Shown: piece after piece, positions 43,211-52,012 of the stretch
Layout of the letters: the number at the start of each line of letters is the position of its first letter
Position numbering within the stretch: position 1 is the first letter of the stretch
Origin: JAWKWH01 sp963669455
GTDB taxonomy: Bacteria; Pseudomonadota; Alphaproteobacteria; Rhizobiales; Rhizobiaceae
NCBI GenBank assembly: GCA_963669455.1
Contig: OY770026.1
Span: 3,853,026 to 3,917,025 of the forward strand
Length of the DNA: 64,000 nucleotides
Direction: 5' to 3'
The notes under the pieces: model-generated
The model's database searches: none
What the model was told of the DNA's origin: nothing
Seen by the model: only the letters and a program-made list of their open reading frames with translations
Translations under genes and position numbers: made by a program

Positions 43211-44866
43211 TCAGGCAAGCGTGCCATCCAGCGCTTTTTCGATCATCTGCCTGGTTTCAGCCAAACCATAAAGTGCTGCAAACGAGCCGAAGCGCGGGCC
43301 CCTCTCCTGGCCGAGCAGCACCTGATACAACATCTGGAAAAACGCCACCGAGACGCCGGGGCCACCGTCCGGGCTCTTGCGCTTGGGATCCTGATAGCGT
43401 TCGACGCCGCGAGCCACATCCAAAAGTGCGTTTTGGATCATTTCACCATCCGCATCGCCGGGAAGCGCCTCAAGAGCCGATAGCACAACATCCAATGTGT
43501 CCCTTTCAACCTGGTCGGGTGCACGGTATGTCTTCGTCGGCCGGACGAAATCGTCGAAATAGCGAATTGCAAATCCAGTCAGTTCATCCAGTTTGGGATT
43601 AGTTTGTGGCGTCACGCCAGGTGCGTAGCGGCCAATAAAGCCCCACAGAACCTGCTTGTTCTCGGCATTTGAAGCGCTGACAAGGTTTAACAGGAGATTA
43701 AACGAAACCGGCATCGGCTCCTGGGGCGGGTTACCTTCATGGATATGCCAAACCGGATTTGACAAGCGCTGCGCCTCGTCTTGGCGATGATATGCAGCCA
43801 AATGTTGAAAATACTCATCAACTGCACGCGGTATCACATCAAAAAAGAGCCGCTTTGCGGTTCTTGGTTTTTGAAACATATAAAGCGCCAGGCTCTCCGT
43901 TGGCGCATATGTGAGCCACTCGTCTATTGTCAGGCCGTTGCCTTTCGACTTAGAGATTTTTTCCCCCTTGTCGTCGAGAAACAGTTCATAGACGAAGTGT
44001 TCCGGCGGTCTGCCATCCAATGCCTTACAGATCGTGTCATAGACCATCATGTTTGGGCCATGATCTTTGCCGAACATTTCGAAATCGACCCCGAGTGCTG
44101 CCCAGCGCGCACCGAAATCCGGCTTCCATTGCAGCTTCACCTGGCCACCGGTTACCGGCTGGGTAACTTCCTCTCCATCTTCATCCACATAGGTGACAGT
44201 GCCATTTGAGGCGTCCACCGCCTTCATCGGAACATAGAGAACGCGGCCGGTTTTGGGCGAAATCGGCAAAAACGGAGAATAGGTTGCGCGGCGTTCTTCG
44301 CCCAGCGTCGGCAACATGATGTCCATAACGGCGTTGTAGCGCTCTGCGACGCGTATCAAAATTTCATCGAAGCGGCCGGTTTTATAGTATTCGGTGGCGC
44401 TGGCAAATTCGTAGTCGAACCCGAACGTATCGAGAAACCGCCGTAGCATCGCATTATTGTGGTGGCCAAAGCTTTCGAAATCACCGCCAAATGGATTTGG
44501 CACGCTGGTCAAAGGCCTGTGGAGATGTGGTTCAAGGACCGCGCGGTCTGGAACGTTGTCCGGGATTTTGCGCATGCCATCCATGTCGTCCGAAAAGCAC
44601 AGCAATGCGGTTTTGACCTTGCCATCGGTCAACAGGTGGAAAGCGTTTCGCACCATTGTAGTGCGAGCGACCTCACCGAATGTGCCGATATGTGGCAGCC
44701 CAGATGGGCCATAGCCAGTCTCAAACAGGACTTTTTCCGGAAAACCCTGTCTTTCATAGCGCTTGATAAGCTTGGACGCTTCTTCAAAAGGCCATGCCCG
44801 GCAACCACGCGCTGCAGAAACGATTTCGGGTGAAAACCAGCCGCCAGCCAATCCCGTTGAATTCAT
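43211..44866 (-). CDS. lysK: Lysine--tRNA ligase, class I
   Basis: A 551-residue class I lysyl-tRNA synthetase. The HIGH motif is HIGT at residues 59-62 (GYGPSGLPHIGTFGE) and the KMSKS motif is KISKSKGNG near residue 302, with the Rossmann fold of class I enzymes. Class I LysRS is archaeal in origin and replaces the class II LysS in most alphaproteobacteria, which supports the taxonomic call. The gene is convergent with the SNase-like gene (8 bases between stop codons) and has a 156-base upstream gap to the TerB-like gene. Confidence 0.97.
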   Translation of the reverse strand: MNSTGLAGGWFSPEIVSAARGCRAWPFEEASKLIKRYERQGFPEKVLFETGYGPSGLPHIGTFGEVARTTMVRNAFHLLTDGKVKTALLCFSDDMDGMRKIPDNVPDRAVLEPHLHRPLTSVPNPFGGDFESFGHHNNAMLRRFLDTFGFDYEFASATEYYKTGRFDEILIRVAERYNAVMDIMLPTLGEERRATYSPFLPISPKTGRVLYVPMKAVDASNGTVTYVDEDGEEVTQPVTGGQVKLQWKPDFGARWAALGVDFEMFGKDHGPNMMVYDTICKALDGRPPEHFVYELFLDDKGEKISKSKGNGLTIDEWLTYAPTESLALYMFQKPRTAKRLFFDVIPRAVDEYFQHLAAYHRQDEAQRLSNPVWHIHEGNPPQEPMPVSFNLLLNLVSASNAENKQVLWGFIGRYAPGVTPQTNPKLDELTGFAIRYFDDFVRPTKTYRAPDQVERDTLDVVLSALEALPGDADGEMIQNALLDVARGVERYQDPKRKSPDGGPGVSVAFFQMLYQVLLGQERGPRFGSFAALYGLAETRQMIEKALDGTLA

Positions 44867-45022
44867 AACGTCATATCCTGAAAATCAGCCGGCTCCGTCC
44901 GGCTACGGAGCGGAACCTATGCGCCAGCGCAGATGAGGTCAACAATTGTGCTTGACGGGGCTTGAGAACCGGACTGGCTGCCAATAGTGTCCCGTCAACT
45001 GAACAACAGATGAGTCAATCGA

Positions 45023-45433
45023 ATGAAAGATATTTCGCCCCATGAAGCCCTGATCTATGTCATGATCCTGACATCAGCGGCCGACAGCAATATGACCGAC
45101 GCAGAATTGTCGCGGATCGGATCGCTGGTTAGAACACTACCTGCGTTTCGCGACTTCGATAGCGAACGCCTGACTGATATTGCCAGAGAATGCCAGGAAA
45201 TGTTTCAGGACGACAATGGTCTCGACAACGTTCTGGAGACAATAAAGTCGGTCCTGCCACCCAAAGCTTACGACACCGCCTATGCGCTGGCTGTGGACGT
45301 TGCGGCGGCTGATTTGGCCGTCAATCAGGTGGAGCTTAGAATTCTGCAAATTCTGCGAGACAGGCTCAATCTGGATAAGCTTACTTGTGCTGCAATCGAG
45401 CGCGGTGCAAGAGCACGCTACCGGGTGCTTTAA
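45023..45433 (+). CDS. TerB-like tellurite resistance domain protein
   Basis: A 136-residue all-helical TerB-domain protein. The N-terminal PHEALIYVMILTSAADSNMTDAELSRIG block carries the acidic D-x-x-(M)-x-D-x-E stretch that binds metal in this family, and the second helical pair has ALAVDVAAADLAVNQVEL. Stand-alone TerB domains are common and are not evidence for tellurite resistance. It lies 78 bases before a sterol desaturase-family gene on the same strand; co-transcription is plausible. Confidence 0.88.
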   Translation: MKDISPHEALIYVMILTSAADSNMTDAELSRIGSLVRTLPAFRDFDSERLTDIARECQEMFQDDNGLDNVLETIKSVLPPKAYDTAYALAVDVAAADLAVNQVELRILQILRDRLNLDKLTCAAIERGARARYRVL

Positions 45434-45511
45434 GCGGTGCGTTAAAGCGAATGTGACTTGATCGTCATCTTTGATGCGTGTCTGGTACCGCGAACATCAA
45501 GGTGATGGAAT

Positions 45512-46384
45512 ATGGATAATATCGACTTTTCTGAGGCGTCCGTGAGGTTCGCCGTCTTCGTCGTTGTATTTGCGACAATGGCGCTATTGGAACTTGTTTC
45601 TCCCAGACTTCAGCGGCACGAGTTTGAGAGTGCATTGAAAAAGAAGCGTTGGTTTACCAATGTTTCCATGGTCATATTGTCTTCAATTTTGCTGCGACTG
45701 GTGTTTCCTGCCGCTGCTGTTGGGGCCGCCGTTTGGGCAGGCGCCAACCAGATCGGTTTGTTTCACATGATTGATGTCAATCCGTGGCTGGCCGGGATTA
45801 TCTGCTTTGTTGTCCTTGATTTCGCCGTCTGGTTTGAACACCTGGTCAGTCACAAGTTCAGCCTGTTGTGGCGCATACATAGGATGCATCACTCTGACAC
45901 GGGCTTTGACGTCACCACGGCGTTGAGATTTCATCCGCTGGAGATCGTTCTTTCGATGATCTGGAAGGCTGGAATTGTCGTGCTGCTGGGAGCGCCTGCA
46001 CTTGCGGTATTAATATTTGAAATCGTGCTTAACGGTTGCGCGATGTTCAACCATTCAAACTATAACCTGCCGACAAAGATCGACAAAGTGTTGAGGCTAT
46101 TTGTGGTCACGCCGGATATGCATCGTGTTCACCACTCGACAAATCCGCTGGAAACAGATTCCAATTACGGTTTCAACCTTCCGTTCTGGGACCGTTTGTT
46201 CGGCACATATTGCGATCAACCAAGAACCGGTCATGAAAAGATGGATATTGGCCTTCGTGAATATTATGCTCAACAAGCGAGTAGTCTGGGCTGGGCGCTT
46301 GCCGTGCCGTTCCAGAAGGTGAGCAGACGAACCGGCACCGATGACGATCGCCAACAGGGCGGGCAATCCGATCAAGTAGAATAA
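45512..46384 (+). CDS. Sterol desaturase/fatty acid hydroxylase family protein
   Basis: A 290-residue membrane-bound di-iron oxygenase. The eight-histidine pattern is visible: HLVSH near residue 110, HRMHHSD near 126 and HRVHHST near 205, with two or more membrane helices between. Members introduce hydroxyl groups or double bonds in lipids or carotenoids; the substrate cannot be named. The C-terminal tail is short and polar. A palindromic element follows at 46469. Confidence 0.92.
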   Translation: MDNIDFSEASVRFAVFVVVFATMALLELVSPRLQRHEFESALKKKRWFTNVSMVILSSILLRLVFPAAAVGAAVWAGANQIGLFHMIDVNPWLAGIICFVVLDFAVWFEHLVSHKFSLLWRIHRMHHSDTGFDVTTALRFHPLEIVLSMIWKAGIVVLLGAPALAVLIFEIVLNGCAMFNHSNYNLPTKIDKVLRLFVVTPDMHRVHHSTNPLETDSNYGFNLPFWDRLFGTYCDQPRTGHEKMDIGLREYYAQQASSLGWALAVPFQKVSRRTGTDDDRQQGGQSDQVE

Positions 46385-46468
46385 AAATTGCCAGCTTCAT
46401 GCGTCTTTTTTATTCATTTTGATTTGGTCAGGTCGGGGTCAGCCTCAGGTCCTGCCCACAAACTGGAC

Positions 46469-46576
46469 CTAGAGCATTTTTGATGAAAACCGAGTCATCA
46501 AAAACGCTCTAAGCTATTGATTTGGCGCATTTTCGCGAGTGCAAAAGTCTGCAACTTTTGCTGAAAAATGCTCTAG
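46469..46576. repeat. Palindromic element of about 108 bp with 13-bp terminal inverted repeats
   Basis: CTAGAGCATTTTT (46469-46481) is repeated exactly inverted as AAAAATGCTCTAG (46564-46576). Inside, TAGAGCATTTTTGATGA (46470-46486) pairs with TCATCAAAAACGCTCTA (46495-46511) with one mismatch, and a small stem AGGTCC/GGACCT overlaps the left edge (46447-46470). The right end overlaps the last bases of the solute-binding protein gene and supplies its TAG stop codon. Confidence 0.75.
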
Positions 46577-47415
46577 TAGAAGCTGACGGGAAAGTAACGA
46601 AGATAAAGCTCAGGGAATACACCTTTTGATTGAAGTTCTCGCAGTGCAAAGTTGAAAATATCGTTCAAATGGCTATTTTCGCGGGTGGTCATGATTGACA
46701 GGCCATGTCCCAGATATTGGTCGGAAACATAGGGACCACCGTCAAACTGACAGCACCCGCCCGATCCCGGACTTGCGATCCAGAAAGAAAGCTTCATCCC
46801 GTCGCCGAAGATTCTATTTAGCTTGCCCGCCTTTAGGTCTGAATACATCCATTCTTCGCGTGAATAAGTAACCGCACGAGCATCGGGAAAATAATCACGC
46901 AACATCGCTTCGTGAGCAGATCCGGCGACGACACCGATCTTCCGGTTTTTGATGTTGTCATGGATTGGGGACGGTAGCGCCTGACCCACCGGAATGACAA
47001 ACCGGGCAGGCAACCGCAGATATGGGCGGCCGAAGGAGAAGTTCTTGCGCTTCTTTGAAGATGCCGTGATCCCAGCAAGGACAGCATCACCGCGGCCATT
47101 CAACAATGCGGCTTCAAGTTCCTCCCATGGAACTGCCTGGATGGTACACTTATCAAGCAGGTCCAGAACGTTGCAGATTTCCCTACTCAGATCGACATGA
47201 AACCCGGTCAAGCGCCCGCCATTGTCGATATAGTTGAACGGCGGAAAGTCAATTGTGGTAAGAAACCTCAATTGCAACAGACGATCAGGTAGAGTTGGCG
47301 CCAGCCGTTCTTTGGTGTCCCAGAAATTGGGGATTTCCGGCTCTGCCGACTTTGCCGGTGCAGTCAATAGCAATGCAACCAGGCCGGCAATAAAAACTGA
47401 ATTCGCCCTCAGCAT
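46573..47415 (-). CDS. Periplasmic solute-binding protein (family 3 type)
   Basis: A 280-residue protein with a signal peptide (MLRANSVFIAGLVALLLTAPAKSA). The N-terminal lobe shows LQLRFLTTIDFPPFNYIDNGGRLTGFHVDLSREIC and the following AVPWEELEAALLNGRGDAVLAGI, the typical amino-acid/opine-type family 3 pattern. No permease or ATPase genes are adjacent, so it may serve a sensor or an uptake system elsewhere. The final codons and TAG stop fall in the palindromic element described at 46469. Confidence 0.9.
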   Translation of the reverse strand: MLRANSVFIAGLVALLLTAPAKSAEPEIPNFWDTKERLAPTLPDRLLQLRFLTTIDFPPFNYIDNGGRLTGFHVDLSREICNVLDLLDKCTIQAVPWEELEAALLNGRGDAVLAGITASSKKRKNFSFGRPYLRLPARFVIPVGQALPSPIHDNIKNRKIGVVAGSAHEAMLRDYFPDARAVTYSREEWMYSDLKAGKLNRIFGDGMKLSFWIASPGSGGCCQFDGGPYVSDQYLGHGLSIMTTRENSHLNDIFNFALRELQSKGVFPELYLRYFPVSFY

Positions 47416-47698
47416 GATAGATTGACGTTCGGCATATTAACTACACAGTCATGAATGGGCGGAAATGTCACTCTTTACGGGAAAAAATACGATATTAAAC
47501 TTGTAGCAGACCTAAAGTGGCGGGACAAATGATAGAAGCATCGTAGATCAAATCTGATCGTGGCTCATCCAAAAATTGCTTAACAGGCTAACAATAAATG
47601 GGCTTGCAAATTTGCTTCTCAATCATAGGTTTATAGCTACGCAAATTATGGTTGAACTATAGTGTTGTTGGCAACTATCATCGCGGGGCCTTGGATTT

Positions 47699-48430
47699 AT
47701 GAGCCATTTTGACGACACATTGAGTTACATTTGCCGGGTACAAAAAGCACCAACTGTGGAGCAGGTATGCCAGGAGCTTCTGTCTGTAACCTCACAGTAC
47801 GGATTAACGGCGCTATTGGCTGGTACAGTGCCGAACCCAAATACGCCCTTGGCAGATCAGAAGAGGCATGTGTTGATGTGCGACTGGCCGGTAGGCTGGC
47901 TTGAGCGTTACGTCGAACGCAACTACGTCGATCATGACCCGGTGGTTGGGCTCATGAAACAATCACCAAGCTCATTCAAATGGCGGGACGCCAATGAGAG
48001 TATCGGCTCCGGCCGAGCAAGTCTTGAGGTGATCAAAGATGCTGAATCGTTTGACCTGAAAGATGGATATGCATTTCCATTGATAACGCTTGACGGTACT
48101 GCGGTAATGGTGTCCCTCGGCGGGCCAGAATTCGAAAGTTCGCAACAAAACCTATCAATCATGTCATTGGTGTCGACCTATGCGATAGGCCGGGCGATGC
48201 AGCTCTCCACAGCCAGCGGCGGCGGTGCGCAACAGCGGCCGCTTACCCAGCGCGAAACCGAATGTTTGAGATGGGCGGCTGTCGGAAAATCTGAGTGGGA
48301 AATTTCCCAAATTTTGGGAATATCAGAACATACTTCTGAAAAGCATCTGTTGAACGCGAAAGCAAAACTTGGCGCGGCAAACCGGGTGCAAGCTGTGGCC
48401 GAAGCTATTAGACTCGGATATATTAACTAG
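47699..48430 (+). CDS. LuxR family autoinducer-binding transcriptional regulator
   Basis: A 243-residue quorum-sensing regulator. The N-terminal autoinducer-binding domain (about 1-165) has the ligand-contacting pattern CDWPVGWLERYVERNYVDHDP near residues 61-81 with the key Trp, Tyr and Asp, then Trp in FKW and DGYAFPL. The C-terminal HTH (about 178-243) has TQRETECLRWAAVGKSEWEI and SEHTSEKHLLNAKAKL. It is followed by luxI 81 bases downstream, so the two form a complete LuxR/LuxI pair. G+C appears lower here than in neighbouring core genes. Confidence 0.94.
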   Translation: MSHFDDTLSYICRVQKAPTVEQVCQELLSVTSQYGLTALLAGTVPNPNTPLADQKRHVLMCDWPVGWLERYVERNYVDHDPVVGLMKQSPSSFKWRDANESIGSGRASLEVIKDAESFDLKDGYAFPLITLDGTAVMVSLGGPEFESSQQNLSIMSLVSTYAIGRAMQLSTASGGGAQQRPLTQRETECLRWAAVGKSEWEISQILGISEHTSEKHLLNAKAKLGAANRVQAVAEAIRLGYIN

Positions 48431-48452
48431 CGTGACAACTGCGTGATCACGT
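48430..48452. promoter_or_regulatory. Candidate LuxR-type binding region upstream of luxI
   Basis: Just after the luxR stop is the perfect palindrome CGTGATCACG (48442-48451), and GCGTGA occurs at 48430 and 48441, one helical turn apart. The arrangement differs from the classical 20-bp lux box, so the assignment rests only on position between luxR and luxI. Confidence 0.45.
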
Positions 48453-48511
48453 AATACCCGAAGTTTTTTCAAACGTTAATCTTGCTTCCTGTCAAGGCTA
48501 GGAGGCAGATT

Positions 48512-49150
48512 ATGTTTTACGCTCTATCAACACAAGAACTCATGGAACACCCTGAACTCTGGCGGGCAGTTCACAAGTTGCGTTACCGCATATTTGTTGA
48601 GGAAATGGGCTGGAATGATCTGCAACGACCGGATCATCTGGAGATCGACCAGTTTGATCACGAAGAAGCCGTTCATCACCTGGTTGTGCGCAATGGAGAG
48701 CTTGCCGGATATCAACGCATGTTGCCGACAACCAGACCGCATCTGTTGACCCATGTTCTTCAGGATCTCTACGTGGGTACACCCCCTTCCGGCCGCGATA
48801 TCTACGAACTGACACGCTATGCGGTTGCACCAGGTTATCGTGATGGGCGCCGGGGGATTTCGACAGTCGGCACCGAACTTATCGCGGGTTTCATCGAGTG
48901 GGGTATGTCAGTCGATGTCGACAAGGTCATCATTGAGTTCGAACCGATGTGGGTGCTGCGGGCTTTGCAGTTGCAGTTTCTTGCCACACCGCTTGGATAT
49001 CAGCGAACCTACGGCCGTCAGCAGGTTGTTGCGACGCTGCTGCAGTTTAACCAGGACACGCTCGATACCGTTCGGACAAGACGGAATCACATGCAGCCGG
49101 TGTTTACCGGCCTGATCGAGAGCCGGGACGAATACCGCCTCGCATCATAG
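48512..49150 (+). CDS. Acyl-homoserine-lactone synthase (LuxI type)
   Basis: A 212-residue enzyme making an acyl-homoserine lactone from S-adenosylmethionine and an acyl-carrier-protein or acyl-CoA donor. Conserved residues are present: Arg24/Arg26, Phe28, Trp34, Asp46, Asp49, Arg69, Glu99 and Arg102 (in YELTRYAVAP). The start at 48512 (MFYALSTQEL) follows a strong AGGAGG; the frame is open 30 bases more. Chain length cannot be read from the sequence. A crotonase gene follows 68 bases later. Confidence 0.96.
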   Translation: MFYALSTQELMEHPELWRAVHKLRYRIFVEEMGWNDLQRPDHLEIDQFDHEEAVHHLVVRNGELAGYQRMLPTTRPHLLTHVLQDLYVGTPPSGRDIYELTRYAVAPGYRDGRRGISTVGTELIAGFIEWGMSVDVDKVIIEFEPMWVLRALQLQFLATPLGYQRTYGRQQVVATLLQFNQDTLDTVRTRRNHMQPVFTGLIESRDEYRLAS

Positions 49151-49218
49151 ATGGGCTGCAACCGCAAATGCGGTCGTCAAGTTTTAGCAGCTTAGCATTG
49201 ATACTTCTGGAGAATGAC

Positions 49219-49968
49219 ATGACAAGCCATGCCTACTCAACCATCCAAAACCATGTTCAGACAATCGCGATAGCAGGCGCAGATAGGCCAGCTGTCCTTG
49301 ATCACGCAGCCTACGCCCAGCTAACGGGAATGTTGCGACAGTCTGCCAATGATCCAAATGTCCGGGTTGCCGTTCTTCGAGGGTTTAACGGATGTTTCTG
49401 CAAAGGGGGCGACCTGTCGGAATTCCTCGATTCCAGCAAACACAGCAAGTTGATCTCGACTGTGACAGACCTCTTCCAAACCCTCACCGACTTCCCAAAA
49501 CCACTGCTGGCAGGTGTCGATGGCGATGCGATCGGTGTCGGATGCACAATTTTGTTCCACTGCGATCTGGTGTTTGCATCCGAGCGCAGCACATTCCGCG
49601 TGCCATTTGTTGACTTGGGTCTGATACCGGATGCCGCAACCAGCATGCTTGCTCCGGAACGAATGGGATATACCGATGCGTTCAAGTTCTTCTGCCTTGG
49701 GCGAACACTGAATGCGGAAGCCGCCAAACGGTGCTCAATAGTTTCCGATCTGGTGAATTCGAACGACATTGTTTCGAGAACGGAGTTCGTTGCCCGGCAA
49801 CTTGCCAAGAAACCTACTCACTCGCTGAACCAAACCCGCAGCCTGCTTAAAGGTGACCGCAATGGATTGCGCGAGAGAATCGACCATGAAATCGAATTGT
49901 TTCGGGATGCCTTGAGGGATGAAGCAACAATTCGCAGACTGTCAAGAATTGCGCGATTGGCTGCCTAA
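49219..49968 (+). CDS. Crotonase (enoyl-CoA hydratase/isomerase) linked to luxI
   Basis: A 249-residue single-domain crotonase. The oxyanion-hole strands are present (FCKGGDL near residue 60 and GDAIGVGC near 102). In the block FVDLGLIPDAATS the position usually occupied by catalytic Glu is Asp138, as in PaaG-type isomerases, and the other catalytic Glu of hydratases is not evident. It may thus isomerise a double bond rather than hydrate it. The start at 49219 follows GGAG; translation from 49168 is possible. Position after luxI and before the glycosyltransferase suggests one transcript and a role in tailoring the acyl chain. Confidence 0.85.
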   Translation: MTSHAYSTIQNHVQTIAIAGADRPAVLDHAAYAQLTGMLRQSANDPNVRVAVLRGFNGCFCKGGDLSEFLDSSKHSKLISTVTDLFQTLTDFPKPLLAGVDGDAIGVGCTILFHCDLVFASERSTFRVPFVDLGLIPDAATSMLAPERMGYTDAFKFFCLGRTLNAEAAKRCSIVSDLVNSNDIVSRTEFVARQLAKKPTHSLNQTRSLLKGDRNGLRERIDHEIELFRDALRDEATIRRLSRIARLAA

Positions 49969-50023
49969 CAAGCGAGAGAATGGATGCATACCCTTTGTAA
50001 AATAGTGAGCGGGGGGCTCACAG

Positions 50024-51994
50024 ATGGATGGAAACCAGGAAATATCTCTGTCGGAGGTGGGCGACCGACTGGGATGGACGGGCAGCGTTGGTGCCGACTA
50101 CTCTAAAACTGGCGAGAGCCAAACAAACCGGATTTCGGCGCCGGAAAGCAGTGTCAACGGCAACGGCGATACATCGTGGAACAGGGTTCTTCAACTTGCC
50201 GGATTCGACGCTCAAGCCATAGCGACACTGGCCCGCGCAGCGCGCAAACACGGCACAGGGTTCCATGACGAACTTGCGGCGGCAGGCAAAGTTCATGAAG
50301 ATCGTTTTTATAGGGCGTTAGCCACCGTTTTAGGGGTTCAGTACTGCGAGTTCTTGGATCCTGAAAAACTGGTTATTCGCGATCAGGATTTGATGACGGC
50401 AATTGCTGATCCTTCCGGCCCCAAAATTGCCCTCTACAGAACGGCGGATGCAAGCAACCATGTTCTGGCCAGTCCTGCATTATTCGATTTTTCCACAATG
50501 CAGGACTATCTGAAACGATATCCAGCGATTGCCGGTCGATTTAAAATCGTGGCGCCGCATACGCTTCGAAAAGCCTTGCTGGAAAAGGCAAGGGTGCCAT
50601 TGGTCGACCGTGCGACCTCGGCGCTTTTCGAGCGATATCCGCACTATTCCGCCCGCATTGTTGCAAATGCTCCTCAAGGGTTCGGTCTGGGTTTGTTTGC
50701 CGCCATAATCATCACCGGATTGTTCCTCTATCCAGCCTATATCATCGGGATACTACACAGCCTGTTTTCAATATGCTTTTTGTCGTGTGTTCTTCTGCGT
50801 CTTCTGGCTGCAATGGGCACAAAGCCGCCGGTCGTCACCCAGGAGTTTCCGGACATTCCCGACAAGCTTCCCGTCTATTCAGTTTTGGTCGCATTATATA
50901 AGGAAGCCGACGTTGTTCCGGATCTTCTTGCCGCACTGGATCGTATCGTCTGGCCCCGAAGCAAACTGGAAATCAAACTGGTTCTGGAAGAGGACGATCT
51001 GGAAACACGGCAAGTACTGGAAGCTCAAGACTTGCGATCAAATATCGAAATCCTCACGGTCCCCAATCTCGGCCCCCGCACAAAACCGAAGGCGCTTTCC
51101 TATGCAATACCCGTTATCTCAGGCGACTATGTGGCGGTCTATGATGCGGAGGATACCCCGCATCCCGGCCAGCTACTGGAGGCTTGGAAAACGTTCCAAG
51201 ACCATGATGACACACTGGCCTGCGTTCAAGCGCCGCTCAGGATCAGGAACGGGTCGAAAAATCTTCTGACCAAGCTATTCGCATTTGAGTATTCTGCCCT
51301 TTTTAACGGGCTCCTGCCCAGCCTGGCCAAGCGAAACCTGTTCTTTCCCCTTGGAGGTACCTCTAACCATTTCCGGGTTTCGACATTGCGCCAGGTGTGC
51401 GACTGGGACCCGTTTAATGTTACCGAGGATGCTGATCTTGCCATGCGACTGGCCCGTTTTGGATATCGCATGAGCGTTATAACCTGTCCGACACTCGAAG
51501 ATGCACCGGATAGTCTCAAAGTATGGATCTGCCAGAGAACGCGCTGGTTCAAGGGATGGATGCAGACGTTACTTGTTCACGGTCGCAATCCATTTGCATC
51601 TCTGCGAGATATGCGCGCACTTTCATATATAGTTTCTCAGATTCTTTTGTTTGGGATAATTGTATCTTCTATTTCTTACATAATAATAATCGCAGTTTTA
51701 TTTACTATTTTCTATAAAATATTTTACATTGAGACAATATCTTCCTTTGAAAGCATTCTTCTTTTTGTCGACAGCTCAAATGTCCTGCTTGGATTTTCGG
51801 CCTTCCTTTTGCTTGGTTGGCGAACATTGCGCAGGGAAGAGCGTAAAGGATTTTGGAAGGTTGTGCTCGCAACACCATTTTATTGGTTCGTGATGTCTAT
51901 CGCCTCGTGGCGGGCAGCGTGGCAATTATATTGGCAACCATTCCTTTGGGAAAAAACACCTCACCGAAAATCTGACAGCTCTCATGCATCATAG
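50024..51994 (+). CDS. Membrane-bound family 2 glycosyltransferase, processive type
   Basis: A 656-residue glycosyltransferase. The first 190 residues resemble the N-terminal domain of type II secretion ATPases (WNRVLQLAGFDAQAIATLAR, then EFLDPEKLV), two membrane helices follow (about 215-265), then a GT-A domain with DAED (374-377), EDADLAM and QxxRW (Gln504, Arg507, Trp508), and three C-terminal helices. These motifs match cellulose- or hyaluronan-type synthases, so it probably polymerises an exopolysaccharide. The last TM segment near 51640-51740 is strikingly A+T-rich. The operon place after luxRI and the crotonase suggests quorum control. Confidence 0.9.
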   Translation: MDGNQEISLSEVGDRLGWTGSVGADYSKTGESQTNRISAPESSVNGNGDTSWNRVLQLAGFDAQAIATLARAARKHGTGFHDELAAAGKVHEDRFYRALATVLGVQYCEFLDPEKLVIRDQDLMTAIADPSGPKIALYRTADASNHVLASPALFDFSTMQDYLKRYPAIAGRFKIVAPHTLRKALLEKARVPLVDRATSALFERYPHYSARIVANAPQGFGLGLFAAIIITGLFLYPAYIIGILHSLFSICFLSCVLLRLLAAMGTKPPVVTQEFPDIPDKLPVYSVLVALYKEADVVPDLLAALDRIVWPRSKLEIKLVLEEDDLETRQVLEAQDLRSNIEILTVPNLGPRTKPKALSYAIPVISGDYVAVYDAEDTPHPGQLLEAWKTFQDHDDTLACVQAPLRIRNGSKNLLTKLFAFEYSALFNGLLPSLAKRNLFFPLGGTSNHFRVSTLRQVCDWDPFNVTEDADLAMRLARFGYRMSVITCPTLEDAPDSLKVWICQRTRWFKGWMQTLLVHGRNPFASLRDMRALSYIVSQILLFGIIVSSISYIIIIAVLFTIFYKIFYIETISSFESILLFVDSSNVLLGFSAFLLLGWRTLRREERKGFWKVVLATPFYWFVMSIASWRAAWQLYWQPFLWEKTPHRKSDSSHAS

Positions 51995-52012
51995 CTCGTG
52001 ATGACAAGCTGC

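Noticed and set aside
45023..45433. Tellurite resistance locus
   Set aside because: Only a lone TerB-like domain is present, without terA, terC, terD or terZ genes.
51640..51740. The A+T-rich stretch in the glycosyltransferase as a sign of recent transfer
   Set aside because: It encodes a membrane helix rich in Ile, Phe and Tyr, which alone accounts for the base composition; flanking coding sequence looks normal.
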